From Alloalcanivorax gelatiniphagus (GTDB lineage: Bacteria > Pseudomonadota > Gammaproteobacteria > Pseudomonadales > Alcanivoracaceae): DNA of 64,000 nt. Of this stretch, positions 52,424 to 61,309 are shown piece by piece. The stretch lies in contig NZ_VCQT01000036.1 of assembly GCF_005938655.1 (NCBI RefSeq), positions 112,665-176,664 on the forward strand. The letters run 5' to 3'. How positions within the stretch are numbered: position 1 is the stretch's first letter; the number at the start of each line of letters is the position of its first letter. Under the pieces are notes generated by a model. That model saw only the letters and a program-made list of their open reading frames with translations, was not told the origin of the DNA and searched no databases. Made by a program: the position numbers and the translations under genes.

Positions 52424-53070
52424 AACACTTCTTTGGTTTCGTTCTGCCCCGCCTGCTGGCGGTGATGCTGGTGGCCCTGCCCTGGGTGGCCCGGGCCGAT
52501 GCCTTCGACGACGAGCTGCTGGCGATCCAGACCCGTTGGGCGGAGATTCAGTATCAGACCGCCGACGACCAGAAGGCCGACGCCTTCGAGGCGCTGCGCG
52601 ACCGCAGCCAGCGGTTCGCCGCCGCCCACCCGGAGCGCCCGGAAGCAAAAATCTGGGACGGCATCGTGCTCAGCACCTGGGCCGGCGCCAAGGGCGGGCT
52701 GGGTGCCCTGTCACTGGTGAAAAAAGCGCGCCAGGATTTCGAGCAGGCCCTGGCCCAGGATGAACGCAGCCTGGACGGCTCCGCGCTCACCTCCCTGGGC
52801 AGCCTGTACTATCAGGTGCCCGGCTGGCCGATCGGTTTCGGCGATGACGACAAGGCCCGGGAACTGCTGACCCGCGCCCTGGAGATCAACCCGAACGGCA
52901 TCGACAGCAATTATTTCTACGCCGACTTCCTGCTCGACCAGGGTGATCAGGACGGCGCCCGCCGTTACTTCACCAAGGCCCTGCAGGCGCCGCCGCGCCC
53001 GCAACGGCCGCTGGCCGACCAGGGCCGCCGGCAGGACATCCAGAGCAAGCTGAAAGGCATGAACTCCTGA
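52420..53070 (+). CDS. Periplasmic TPR-like protein
   Basis: A 216-residue exported protein with a signal peptide ending at VARADA and TPR-like helices: AKIWDGIVLSTWAGAKGGLG, LTSLGSLYYQVPGWPIGFGD and KARELLTRALEINPNGIDSN. The GWPIGFGDDDKA segment recurs in TPR proteins linked to membrane-lipid clusters. It may carry or scaffold the product outside the inner membrane. It starts with a GTG overlapping the SDR stop by four bases and closes the operon. Confidence 0.82.
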   Translation: MKHFFGFVLPRLLAVMLVALPWVARADAFDDELLAIQTRWAEIQYQTADDQKADAFEALRDRSQRFAAAHPERPEAKIWDGIVLSTWAGAKGGLGALSLVKKARQDFEQALAQDERSLDGSALTSLGSLYYQVPGWPIGFGDDDKARELLTRALEINPNGIDSNYFYADFLLDQGDQDGARRYFTKALQAPPRPQRPLADQGRRQDIQSKLKGMNS

Positions 53071-53077
53071 GCCCCCA

Positions 53078-54184
53078 CTAACCGGCCTGGCCGGGGCCGC
53101 CGCCCCGGTAGGCCCCGGGGGTGCGGCCGCTCCAGCGCTTGAAGGCGCGGGAAAAGTTGGCCACATCGTTATAGCCCAGGGCGTAGGCCACCTCACTGAT
53201 GCTTAGGGTGCCGTCGCTCAGCAACTTGCGCGCCCGCCGGTAGCGGACTTCGTCCTGAAGTTCCCGGTAGGTGAGCCCGGCCTGCTGCAGATGCCGCTTC
53301 AGGGTCCGGGCCGACACCGCCAACCGCTCGGCCATCTCGGCCAGATCCGGCGGCGCGCCTTCCCCATCGCGCAACGCGGCGCGCACCCGCTCCGGCAGCG
53401 GGCCTTCCTGATTGGCCCGCCAGCGCCGGAATTCCAGCTCGCATTGTTCCCGGGCCAGCGCTTCCGATTGGGGGTCCGCCAGCCGCGGCCGGGCCGCCAG
53501 CAACCCGGCGGACAGAATCAGGGCATCGCGGGGCTGGTCATAGCGCACCGGCACCGACACCGCCTTGCGCAGCGCCTCTCCATGGGCCGGCGGCGGCCCC
53601 TGGAAATGCACTTCCGCCCCCTCCGGCGGCGCCTCCATCAGTTGCTCAAGCATATGCACGAAGCCGATCACCATTGCCTCGATCACGAAGCTGCGCACCG
53701 GTCCCGGGCCGAAATCTGTGCGCAAACACAGCGCCTGGCGCCCGTCGCCCAGGGGTTCCCGCTCCACCACCAGAAAGGGGGCGCGCAAGCCCAGGTAACG
53801 GCGCGCCGCCTCCAGGCCATCGTCGATGGTGGCGCTGGACAGCGCCAGCAGGCCCACCGGGCCATGCAGGGTGATGCGCATGGCCCGGGCATAGCGAAAG
53901 CCCAGGCCCGCCTCGCCGACCAGGGCGAGCGCGGCTTCCGCGGCCAGATCGGCGCGTTCCAGGGGCAGCCGGAACTCCGGGTCCAGCAATTGTTCACGGC
54001 GGGTGCCCAGCCGGCGCAGCAGCGGCGCCGGGTCATGGCCCAGGCCGCTGAGCACATCGCACAGCAGCACCACATAGATTCCCGGTATTCCGGGGGTGAA
54101 CCAGGCACGGCCCGAAGTCACCACAGGTTGGCCCTCCACTACAAGACCGCCAAGGCCCGACTGGACCATAGTTGTTACCATCAA
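53078..54184 (-). CDS. AraC-family transcription regulator
   Basis: A 368-residue regulator. The N-terminal ligand domain is of the long OruR/PF12625 type (DVLSGLGHDPAPLLRRLG onward). The C-terminal AraC DNA-binding domain has two helix-turn-helices (LAVSARTLKRHLQQAG; SISEVAYALGYNDVANFSRA, FKRWSGRTPGAYR). It ends eight bases from the five-gene operon's last stop (convergent) and is divergent from the PF10118-like gene, which it most likely controls; this class often senses fatty-acid or hydrocarbon derivatives. Confidence 0.9.
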   Translation of the reverse strand: MMVTTMVQSGLGGLVVEGQPVVTSGRAWFTPGIPGIYVVLLCDVLSGLGHDPAPLLRRLGTRREQLLDPEFRLPLERADLAAEAALALVGEAGLGFRYARAMRITLHGPVGLLALSSATIDDGLEAARRYLGLRAPFLVVEREPLGDGRQALCLRTDFGPGPVRSFVIEAMVIGFVHMLEQLMEAPPEGAEVHFQGPPPAHGEALRKAVSVPVRYDQPRDALILSAGLLAARPRLADPQSEALAREQCELEFRRWRANQEGPLPERVRAALRDGEGAPPDLAEMAERLAVSARTLKRHLQQAGLTYRELQDEVRYRRARKLLSDGTLSISEVAYALGYNDVANFSRAFKRWSGRTPGAYRGGGPGQAG

Positions 54185-54212
54185 TCAATGACACCCGCAT
54201 CCGGAGTCGCCG

Positions 54213-55082
54213 ATGACATTGTTTTCCCGTTCCCGCCGCGCCATGGCGCGGCTGCCGATTCGCCCCCGGCGCATGAACTTCAAATTCCAGGGGTTCGAGC
54301 AAAGCCGCTACTGGTTCGACAACGATCCGGTGCTGACCCATTTCATGAATGTGCTGTCGGTGACCTTCCCGGACGGCGAGCGTTTCTTCGTGGACGCGGT
54401 GCGCGCCTTCCGTGACCAGGTGGACGATCCGCAGCGGCAGAAGGACATTTCCGGCTTTATCGGCCAGGAAGCCATGCATTCCCTGGAACACCAGGCCTTC
54501 AACGACCTGGTGGCGGGCCAGGGCCCGGACCAGGACGCACTGGTCAACGAGGCCCTGGGCGTGGCCCGGCGGCTGCTGGCCGGGGCGCGCAAGCATCTCA
54601 GCGCGGAGCGCCAGCTGGCCGCCACCGCCGGCCTGGAGCACATCACCGCGATTCTGGCGGACACCATTCTGCGGCGCGCGGATATGGTGGAGAAGATGGA
54701 CCCGTCGGTACGCCCGCTGTGGGTGTGGCACGCCATCGAGGAAACCGAGCACAAGGCGGTGGCCTTCGATCTCTACCAGGACGTGGACGGTGACTACTGG
54801 CGCCGGCAACGGGCGTTCTTCTACGGCACCGCCTATCTGGTGGCGTTCAGCAGCTACTTTACCTGGCGTTTTCTGCGCCAGGAGGGCCTGCACCGCCGCC
54901 CGCTGGTGCTGGGCAAGGGGCTGTGGAAGATGTTCGGCTACAAGGGCGTGGTGAGCCAGGCGATTCCGGACTGGTTCCAGTACCTGCGGCCGGGCTTCCA
55001 CCCGTGGCAGGACGACAATTCCCACCTGCTGGAAAAATGGCGCGCCACCCTGCCGGAACCGGCGGTGTCCGCCGCCGCCTGA
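54213..55082 (+). CDS. Predicted metal-dependent hydrolase (PF10118, ferritin-like)
   Basis: A 289-residue protein of the Metal_hydrol family. Conserved ligands are seen in GFIGQEAMHSLEHQAFN, GLEHITAILAD and WHAIEETEHKAVAFDLY, consistent with an iron or other metal in a four-helix bundle. A membrane-associated hydrophobic stretch (FFYGTAYLVAFSSYFTWRF) follows. Its biochemical role is unknown. It starts 28 bases from the divergent AraC gene. A second helical metalloprotein so close to the HDO-like gene is notable. Confidence 0.87.
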   Translation: MTLFSRSRRAMARLPIRPRRMNFKFQGFEQSRYWFDNDPVLTHFMNVLSVTFPDGERFFVDAVRAFRDQVDDPQRQKDISGFIGQEAMHSLEHQAFNDLVAGQGPDQDALVNEALGVARRLLAGARKHLSAERQLAATAGLEHITAILADTILRRADMVEKMDPSVRPLWVWHAIEETEHKAVAFDLYQDVDGDYWRRQRAFFYGTAYLVAFSSYFTWRFLRQEGLHRRPLVLGKGLWKMFGYKGVVSQAIPDWFQYLRPGFHPWQDDNSHLLEKWRATLPEPAVSAAA

Positions 55083-55205
55083 TCAGCGCCGCCCCGCCGG
55101 GCCAATGCCCGCGGGGCTCCGCCGCGCCTCCAAGTTCCGCTACACTCTGCCACGCACGATACCGTGCCACCGGGAACCAGCCAGGCAGAGAACGCGAGGC
55201 GTACC

Positions 55206-55949
55206 ATGACATCCGACCGCAGGGATCGACTGTTCAGCGAGCAGGACAGGGCGATCGCCGACTTCGACTTTGGTGAACGCACCGCCGAGGTGTTCGACGA
55301 TATGCTGGACCGCAGCATTCCCCAGTACCGGGAGCTGCAACGCATGATCGGCGAACTGGCGGCGCGCTTCGCCGTGCCCGGCTCCCGGATCTACGATCTG
55401 GGCTGCTCCACCGGCATCACCCTGCACAGCCTGGATCAGACCGTGGACCCGGCGGTGGAGCTGGTGGGGCTGGACTATTCCGAGGCCATGCTGGACAAGG
55501 CCCGCGCCAATCTGGCCGGCCTGCCGGAGGGGCGCCTGCGGCTGTGCGCCGGCGATCTCAACGAGGGTGTCACCATCGACAATGCCTCGGTGGTGGTGCT
55601 GAATCTGACCCTGCAGTTCGTGCGCCCGCTCAATCGGGAGGGTCTGCTGCGTTCCATCGTTGAGGGGCTGCGCCCGGGTGGCGCCCTGATCCTGGTGGAG
55701 AAGGTGCTGGGCAGCGATGCGCTGCTTAACCGGCAGTGGATCGCGCTCTATTACGAGATGAAAAAGCGCAACGGCTATTCGGAAACCGAGATCGCCCGCA
55801 AGCGCGAAGCCCTGGAAAACGTGCTGATTCCCTACCGTCCGGACGAGAACCTGAGCATGTTGTCCCGGGCCGGGCTGAGCAGTGTGGACATGTTCTTCAA
55901 GTGGTATAACTTCGCCGGCTTTATCGGGGTGAAGGCGGATCGCGGCTGA
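55206..55949 (+). CDS. cmoA: Carboxy-S-adenosyl-L-methionine synthase
   Basis: CmoA converts SAM and prephenate to carboxy-SAM, used by CmoB for wobble-uridine modification of tRNA. The 247-residue protein has IYDLGCSTGITLHSLD, NLTLQFVRPLNREGLL and EMKKRNGYSETEIARKREAL, all typical. cmoB is not adjacent. The last codons (Ala-Asp-Arg-Gly-stop) are supplied by a REP element at 55938. TACACT at 55140 may be the -10 element. Confidence 0.94.
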   Translation: MTSDRRDRLFSEQDRAIADFDFGERTAEVFDDMLDRSIPQYRELQRMIGELAARFAVPGSRIYDLGCSTGITLHSLDQTVDPAVELVGLDYSEAMLDKARANLAGLPEGRLRLCAGDLNEGVTIDNASVVVLNLTLQFVRPLNREGLLRSIVEGLRPGGALILVEKVLGSDALLNRQWIALYYEMKKRNGYSETEIARKREALENVLIPYRPDENLSMLSRAGLSSVDMFFKWYNFAGFIGVKADRG

Positions 55950-56020
55950 AGCCGCTCCTACAAAAGAAGCGCATCGCGACAAAACCACCCCCCTTCCGTA
56001 GGAGCGGCTTCAGCCGCGAT
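55938..56020. repeat. REP pair between cmoA and the DUF2333 gene
   Basis: GATCGCGGCTGAAGCCGCTC plus CTAC at 55938-55961 overlaps the end of cmoA. The inverted copy is at 55998-56020, ending four bases before the convergent DUF2333 stop. Confidence 0.88.
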
Positions 56021-56023
56021 GGT

Positions 56024-57022
56024 TTACCCCTCCTGCAGTAGCTTTCTCAGGTCGATAAGGGCGGCGTTGGCGCGGGACAGGTAGTTGGCCATCACCAGGG
56101 AATGGTTGGCGAACAGGCCGAAGCCGGAGCCGTTGAGAATCATCGGGCTCCACAGGGTTTGCTGGGTGGCTTCCAGTTCGCGGACCATCTGCCGGAAGCT
56201 GACGGTGGCGTTCTTGCGCCGCAACACGTCGGCGAAATCCACTTCCACCGCCCGCATCAGCTGGGCCAGCGCCCAGGAAGCGCCGCGCGCCTCGTAGAAC
56301 ACATTGTCGATTTCCATCCACGGTGTCTGCACGTAGGTCTCGCGCTCGTCCAGCTCGCCCACCGGGGTGTCCTGGTCGGTGTTCAACTGGGTGCGGCCGA
56401 CGCTCTGGCTGAGACTCAGGCTCAGGGAACCGAGCCGGTTCTGCACTTCGTTGAGCCAGTAGTTCAGGTTGTCCGCGCGGGTGTAGAAGTGGGCGCTGCC
56501 ATCGGCGCGGCGCAGCGCCGCCAGATAGTTTTGCAGCGCCCGGATGCCGCGCCGGTATTCGCTTTCGGTGGCCGGCATGGCCCAGCTCTCGGAGTCGAAG
56601 TTGAACTGCGGCTCGGCCACCGCCAGGAACGGGTCCTCCTGGCTCTGGGACTGGGAGCGGCTCATATCGCGGCGCATCACCCGAGTCACGTCGCGCAATT
56701 GCACCAGCACGCCGTATTCCCAGCTCGGCATGTTGTCCAGCCACAGCCGGTGCGGCAGCATGTCGTTGCTGAGGTAACCGCCGGGCTTGTCCAGCAGGGT
56801 GCTGGCCACATGGATCACTTCGCGGGTCACGGTTTCGCCGGGCACCGCGCCATCGGCGCGGCTCACCGGCTGCAGGTCCGGCTCCCAGCTCCAGTACCAA
56901 CCCAGCGCCACGTCCACCAGCAGCAGAAGCAGCACCAGCCCCAGCAGGCCTTTCCAGATACGGTTGTTCTTGGGATCGAGCAGGCGGTCTCCGACCTTCT
57001 GTCCGAATTTATCTTCTTTCAT
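56024..57022 (-). CDS. DUF2333 family envelope protein
   Basis: A 332-residue protein with a short charged N-terminus, one membrane helix (about residues 24-44, LLGLVLLLLLVDVALGWYW) and a periplasmic helical domain (GGYLSNDMLPHRLWLDNMPS, RADNLNYWLNEVQNRLGSLS). It matches DUF2333 proteins of Pseudomonas relatives. Its function is unknown. It stands between cmoA (convergent) and the two-component genes (same strand, 55-base gap). Confidence 0.87.
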   Translation of the reverse strand: MKEDKFGQKVGDRLLDPKNNRIWKGLLGLVLLLLLVDVALGWYWSWEPDLQPVSRADGAVPGETVTREVIHVASTLLDKPGGYLSNDMLPHRLWLDNMPSWEYGVLVQLRDVTRVMRRDMSRSQSQSQEDPFLAVAEPQFNFDSESWAMPATESEYRRGIRALQNYLAALRRADGSAHFYTRADNLNYWLNEVQNRLGSLSLSLSQSVGRTQLNTDQDTPVGELDERETYVQTPWMEIDNVFYEARGASWALAQLMRAVEVDFADVLRRKNATVSFRQMVRELEATQQTLWSPMILNGSGFGLFANHSLVMANYLSRANAALIDLRKLLQEG

Positions 57023-57077
57023 GGGCGTTCCCCGGTTTCCTTCGTCGCCACTATAGCCCAGCCATCACGGCCCGACA

Positions 57078-58397
57078 TCAACCCCGTGGCAGCGTCATCA
57101 CCGCCGCGGCCGGCCGCTGCTCGTCGCGCAGCCGGAAACGAAGCGCTCCACCATAGATGCTCAGGATGCGGTCGACAATGGACAGGCCCAGGCCGGCCCC
57201 GGGCACATCCTGGCGGCCACGGCTGAAACGCCCGGTGAAGCGGCGTTGCTGATCGGCGGTCAGGCCCGGCCCGCCGTCGTTCACCTCCACCCGCACCTGG
57301 CCCTGGGTTTCGCTGATGCGCACGCCCACGGCGGTGCCCTCCGGGGAATAGCGGCAGGCGTTGTCGAGCAGGTTGCGGATCAGCATGTCGGCCACCTCGG
57401 CGGGCATCGCCACCCACAGGTGCGGTGGCCCGTCCAGGGTCAGGGTCTGACCCCGTTGCTCGGCCAGCGGCGAGATCAGGGTGATGCAGTCCCGGGCCAC
57501 CGCCACCGCGTCGCAGCGGTCACCGGCGCTGGCCCGCTGCGGGTCCAGCCTGGACAGTTGCATGAGCTGTTCCACGGTGCGGCTGGCCCGGTCCACCGCC
57601 CGGCTCAGTTGCGTCAGTGACGCCGCCACCTCACGCGGGTCGTCCAGTTGGGCGGCGTTGTCCGCATGCAGGCGCAGGGCCATCAGCAGGGTACGCAGTT
57701 CGTGGGCGGCATCGGCGGTGAAGCGTTTCTCCCTTTCCAGGGTGCCCACCAGCCGGGCCAGCAGGGTATTGATGGCCTCGGTCAGCGGCGCCAGTTCGCG
57801 CACCGGCCGGTGCCGCAGCGGCGTCAGGTTGTTGGCGTCGCGGGCCGCCACCGAGCGCGCCAGCCGGATCAGCGGCTGCAGCCCCCAGCGCACCGCCAGC
57901 CATACCAGCAGCAGGATCACCGGCACGCTCAGCAGGTACGGCGCCAGCACCGTGGCGGCGGTGTTGGCCACCAGCGAACGGCGGGCGCGGTCGCTTTCCG
58001 CCACCACCACCCAGCGCTGGCCGCACAGCGGCAGCGCGTAGGCGTGCCAGCCGCCCACCTCGTGATAGCGACCGCCGGAGGACGGATCGGTGAGCGGCAG
58101 CAGCGGCTCCTTGGGCGCGCCGTCGCTGGCCAGCACCAGCTCGCCATCGCGCCACAGCTGGTAGACGAAGTAGCGCTGGTAGCGCACCTCCGCCGGCTCC
58201 AGCCGCGCCACCCTGGGGTCCGGCGCGTCATTGTCCCAGAACGAGGCCAGCAGCCGGGTGCTTTGCACCAGCTCCGCGTCGTACTGCTCGTCCAGTTCGT
58301 GATAGAGGGTGTGGTAGGTGCCCCAGCCCAGCAGCACGCCGCCGCCCAGAATCACGGACACCAGGGCGGTCATCAGAAAACGGCGAATCGAGAACAT
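57078..58397 (-). CDS. Sensor histidine kinase of the PmrB/QseC type
   Basis: A 439-residue inner-membrane kinase. A first helix (FLMTALVSVILGGGVLLGW), a periplasmic sensor region of about 130 residues and a second helix (VILLLVWLAVRWG) are followed by HAMP and the catalytic domains. The H-box reads AAHELRTLLMALRL, with Leu where most kinases have Pro after Thr. N-box LIRNLLDNACRYS and G-box GAGLGLSIVDRIL are intact. It overlaps its regulator by one base. Confidence 0.92.
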   Translation of the reverse strand: MFSIRRFLMTALVSVILGGGVLLGWGTYHTLYHELDEQYDAELVQSTRLLASFWDNDAPDPRVARLEPAEVRYQRYFVYQLWRDGELVLASDGAPKEPLLPLTDPSSGGRYHEVGGWHAYALPLCGQRWVVVAESDRARRSLVANTAATVLAPYLLSVPVILLLVWLAVRWGLQPLIRLARSVAARDANNLTPLRHRPVRELAPLTEAINTLLARLVGTLEREKRFTADAAHELRTLLMALRLHADNAAQLDDPREVAASLTQLSRAVDRASRTVEQLMQLSRLDPQRASAGDRCDAVAVARDCITLISPLAEQRGQTLTLDGPPHLWVAMPAEVADMLIRNLLDNACRYSPEGTAVGVRISETQGQVRVEVNDGGPGLTADQQRRFTGRFSRGRQDVPGAGLGLSIVDRILSIYGGALRFRLRDEQRPAAAVMTLPRG

Positions 58398-59065
58398 CAG
58401 CGCCCCTCGGGCGGCGTCAGGGTGTACCCCACCCCGCGCACGGTCTTAATCAGGTCACCCCCGATCTTGCGGCGCAGGTGGTGAATGTGCACTTCCAGGG
58501 CGTTGCTCTCCACTTCCTCGCTCCAGCCGTACAGCGCCTGTTCCAGGTGGTCCCGGGTGAGCACCCGGCCGGCGCCGCGCGCCAGTTCCACCAGCAGCGC
58601 CATTTCCCGGCGCGGCAGGCGCAGCGGCTGGCCGCCCCGGGTCACCGTCATGGCGTCCGGGTCGATTTCCAGATCATCGATGCGCAGCAGGTCCCGGGTC
58701 GGTTCCGCCCCGCGCCGCAGGCGGGCGCGCAGCCGGGCGCGCAGTTCGTCCACCGAAAACGGCTTGATCAGATAGTCGTCGGCGCCGGCGTCCAGGCCGT
58801 CAATCCGGTCGTCCAGCCGGTCCCGGGCGCTGATCACGATCACCGGCACCGGGTGGCGGCGCCGCCGCAGGGTACGCAGCACCTCCAGGCCGTCCAGGCC
58901 CGGCAGCCCCAGATCCAGCAGCACCGCGTCGAAGCGGCCGTCGTCCACCGCCGCCTGGGCCAGGTCACCACGGGCCACGTGGTCCACCGCGTAGCCGTCA
59001 TGGCGCAGGGCCCGCACCAGGCCATCGGCCAGCATTTCATCGTCTTCCACCAGCAGAATTCGCAT
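58397..59065 (-). CDS. OmpR-family response regulator (PmrA/QseB type)
   Basis: A 222-residue regulator: receiver with LVEDDEML, phospho-Asp in LLDLGLPGLDG and Lys in LIKPFSVDELRAR; then a winged helix (PRREMALLVELARGAGRVLT, VEVHIHHLRRKIG-type recognition segment LEVHIHHLRRKIGGDL). It is divergent from dsbD, and a PmrA-like direct repeat lies between them, so it may control dsbD and itself. Confidence 0.93.
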   Translation of the reverse strand: MRILLVEDDEMLADGLVRALRHDGYAVDHVARGDLAQAAVDDGRFDAVLLDLGLPGLDGLEVLRTLRRRRHPVPVIVISARDRLDDRIDGLDAGADDYLIKPFSVDELRARLRARLRRGAEPTRDLLRIDDLEIDPDAMTVTRGGQPLRLPRREMALLVELARGAGRVLTRDHLEQALYGWSEEVESNALEVHIHHLRRKIGGDLIKTVRGVGYTLTPPEGR

Positions 59066-59227
59066 TGACCACCTCTTCCCGGGATTCAGCCCACTATAAG
59101 AGCCCCCTCGTCTTTTGCACCACCCCGTGGTTGCGGGGACAATACGCCGGCGGCGGGCCGGGGCCCTCCGACCCGGGGGCTACCGTTGACGGGCGATCCA
59201 CGCCTGCAAGGCATTATTCAGGGGCGC

Positions 59228-59244
59228 CTTAACGGTTTCTTAAA
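59228..59244 (+). promoter_or_regulatory. PmrA/QseB-like direct repeat upstream of dsbD
   Basis: CTTAAC-GGTTT-CTTAAA fits the hexamer-N5-hexamer pattern bound by PmrA-class regulators (YTTAAK-N5-YTTAAK), matching five of six bases in each half. It lies 74 bases before the dsbD ATG and 163 bases from the regulator's own start. Confidence 0.55.
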
Positions 59245-59317
59245 GCCAGGGCGCGAGGCTGCCCGGAACCTCCCCGGTGGGGAGGCATCCAATACCCGAA
59301 ACCAGCGGGAGCAAGGA

Positions 59318-61300
59318 ATGACGTTATTCAAGGGGTGGCGGGGTAACCGCGTGCCGAAGGCCGCCTGGGCGGCGGTGCTCGGAATTGTGATGCTGGCGCT
59401 GAGCGCGCCGGCCCCGGCCCTGTCGCTCAGTGGCGGCGGCCTGGGCGGTGGCGGCGATGCGCTGCCGTCGGTGGACGAGGCCATCCAGGTGGTCACCGAC
59501 GCGGACTGGGACCGCCAGCAGCTGCTGGTCAGCTTCATGCTCCATGACCAGGTCTACCTGTACCAGCACAAGCTAGGCTTCACCCTGCGCGACGCCAACG
59601 GCAACCTGCTGGAGGATTTCGAGGGAGTGACGCTGCCACCCGCCAAGGAAAAGACCGACGAAATCTACGGCGATGTGCGGGTCTACTACGGCCAGGTGGA
59701 CGTGATCCTGCCCCTGGATAGCGTGCCGCTGGCCGACACCGAACTGGAGGTGCGCTACCAGGGCTGTATCGAGGACCGCCTGTGCTACCCACCGGAGGTT
59801 CGCACCTACGCATTCAGCGCCCCCGCCCCGGGCCAGGCCGGCCCCGCCGATAGCGCCCCCGCTCCTACCGCCCCGCCGGTGGCCCCCTCCGCCGACGACC
59901 AGGACGGCTTTTTCGCCACCCTGTTTTCCGAGGACGCCAACGCCTTCAACCAATGGATGAACGGCCGTGGGCTGGGCCTGATCGTGGCGCTGTTCTTCGC
60001 CGGCGGTATCCTGCTGGCCTTCACCCCCTGTGTGTTCCCCATGGTGCCGATCCTGTCCGGCATTATCGCCGGGCGCGGCCACGGCGATGGCCAGGGCACC
60101 GGCGCCCGCCGTGGTTTCGTGCTGAGCGTGGCCTATGTGCTGGGGGTGGCGGTGCCCTACACCCTGGCCGGGCTGCTGGTGGCGGTGTTCGGCGCCGGCC
60201 TCAACCTGCAATTCCTGCTGCAGCAACCGGCGGCGATCGTCACCAGCGTGGTGATCTTCGTGCTGCTGGCCCTGTCCATGTTCGGGCTCTATGAGCTGCA
60301 GCTGCCCGCCGCCCTGCGCGACCGCCTCAGCCGCACCGGTGGTGGCGGTGGCGGGGTGCCCGGGGCGGTGGTGATGGGCGTGATCTCGGCGCTGGTGGTG
60401 TCGCCCTGCGTGACGCCGATCCTGGCCGGCGCCCTGCTCTACGTGGCCGGCACCGGCGATGCGCTTACCGGCGCCGCCTCCCTGTTCGCCCTGGCTCTCG
60501 GCATGGGCGTGCCGCTGATCATCTTCGGCACCGGCGGCGGCCATCTGCTGCCCCGGGCGGGCCTGTGGATGGAGGAGATCAAACGCTTCTTCGGGGTGGT
60601 GATGCTGGGCGTGGCCATCTGGCTGCTGGACCGCATCGTCTCCGACACCCTGACCCTGGGTCTGTACGGCCTGCTGCTGCTGATCTACGGGGTTCAGCTG
60701 GGCGCCCTGGAGCCGGTGGCGGAGGGCGGCTCCCGGCTGAAACGGGCGCTGGCCCTGGTGCTGGCCCTGTACGGCGCGATCATGCTGATCGGCGCCGCCA
60801 GCGGCGGCAGCGACCCCTGGCAGCCGCTGGCGCCGATCGCCGGCCCGGCCGCCGTGGCCGCCGCCCCGGCCAGCGCCCCGGCGGCCTCCGCCGATGGTCG
60901 CCCGGCGGCGGACGGCGAACATGGCCCCTGGATCAGCCTGGCCGGCCGCCGGCCGCTGCTCGATGCACTGGCCGCCTCCGCCGCCGCCAACCGGCCGGTG
61001 CTGGTGGATTTCTTCGCCGAATGGTGCGTGGCCTGCAAGGTCATGGAAGACACCACCCTGGCCGACCCGCGCGTGCTGGACGCCATGGGCGGCTTCGACC
61101 TGTATCGAGTGGATATCACCGAGATCAACGAGGAAAACCAGCGCATCATGTCGGACTTCAACATCTTCGGGCTGCCCAGCTTTGTGTTCTTCGACCCGGA
61201 CGGCAAGGAAGTGCCGGACGCCCGGGTGCTGGGGGAGATGAACCCGGAACGCTTCCTGAAGCACCTGGACAACAGGATCCTGCCGGTCACCGGCGGCTGA
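59318..61300 (+). CDS. dsbD: Thiol:disulfide interchange protein DsbD
   Basis: DsbD carries electrons from cytosolic thioredoxin across the membrane to DsbC, DsbG and cytochrome c maturation. The 660-residue protein has a signal peptide, an N-terminal domain with Cys pair in YQGCIEDRLCYPP, an eight-helix core with FTPCVFPMVPILSG and SPCVTPILAGALLY, and a C-terminal thioredoxin domain with WCVACK. The start is ATG 59318 with CAAGGA upstream. It is divergent from the PmrAB-like pair. The stop runs into REP sequence (TGATCGCGG). Confidence 0.95.
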   Translation: MTLFKGWRGNRVPKAAWAAVLGIVMLALSAPAPALSLSGGGLGGGGDALPSVDEAIQVVTDADWDRQQLLVSFMLHDQVYLYQHKLGFTLRDANGNLLEDFEGVTLPPAKEKTDEIYGDVRVYYGQVDVILPLDSVPLADTELEVRYQGCIEDRLCYPPEVRTYAFSAPAPGQAGPADSAPAPTAPPVAPSADDQDGFFATLFSEDANAFNQWMNGRGLGLIVALFFAGGILLAFTPCVFPMVPILSGIIAGRGHGDGQGTGARRGFVLSVAYVLGVAVPYTLAGLLVAVFGAGLNLQFLLQQPAAIVTSVVIFVLLALSMFGLYELQLPAALRDRLSRTGGGGGGVPGAVVMGVISALVVSPCVTPILAGALLYVAGTGDALTGAASLFALALGMGVPLIIFGTGGGHLLPRAGLWMEEIKRFFGVVMLGVAIWLLDRIVSDTLTLGLYGLLLLIYGVQLGALEPVAEGGSRLKRALALVLALYGAIMLIGAASGGSDPWQPLAPIAGPAAVAAAPASAPAASADGRPAADGEHGPWISLAGRRPLLDALAASAAANRPVLVDFFAEWCVACKVMEDTTLADPRVLDAMGGFDLYRVDITEINEENQRIMSDFNIFGLPSFVFFDPDGKEVPDARVLGEMNPERFLKHLDNRILPVTGG

Positions 61301-61309
61301 TCGCGGTTT

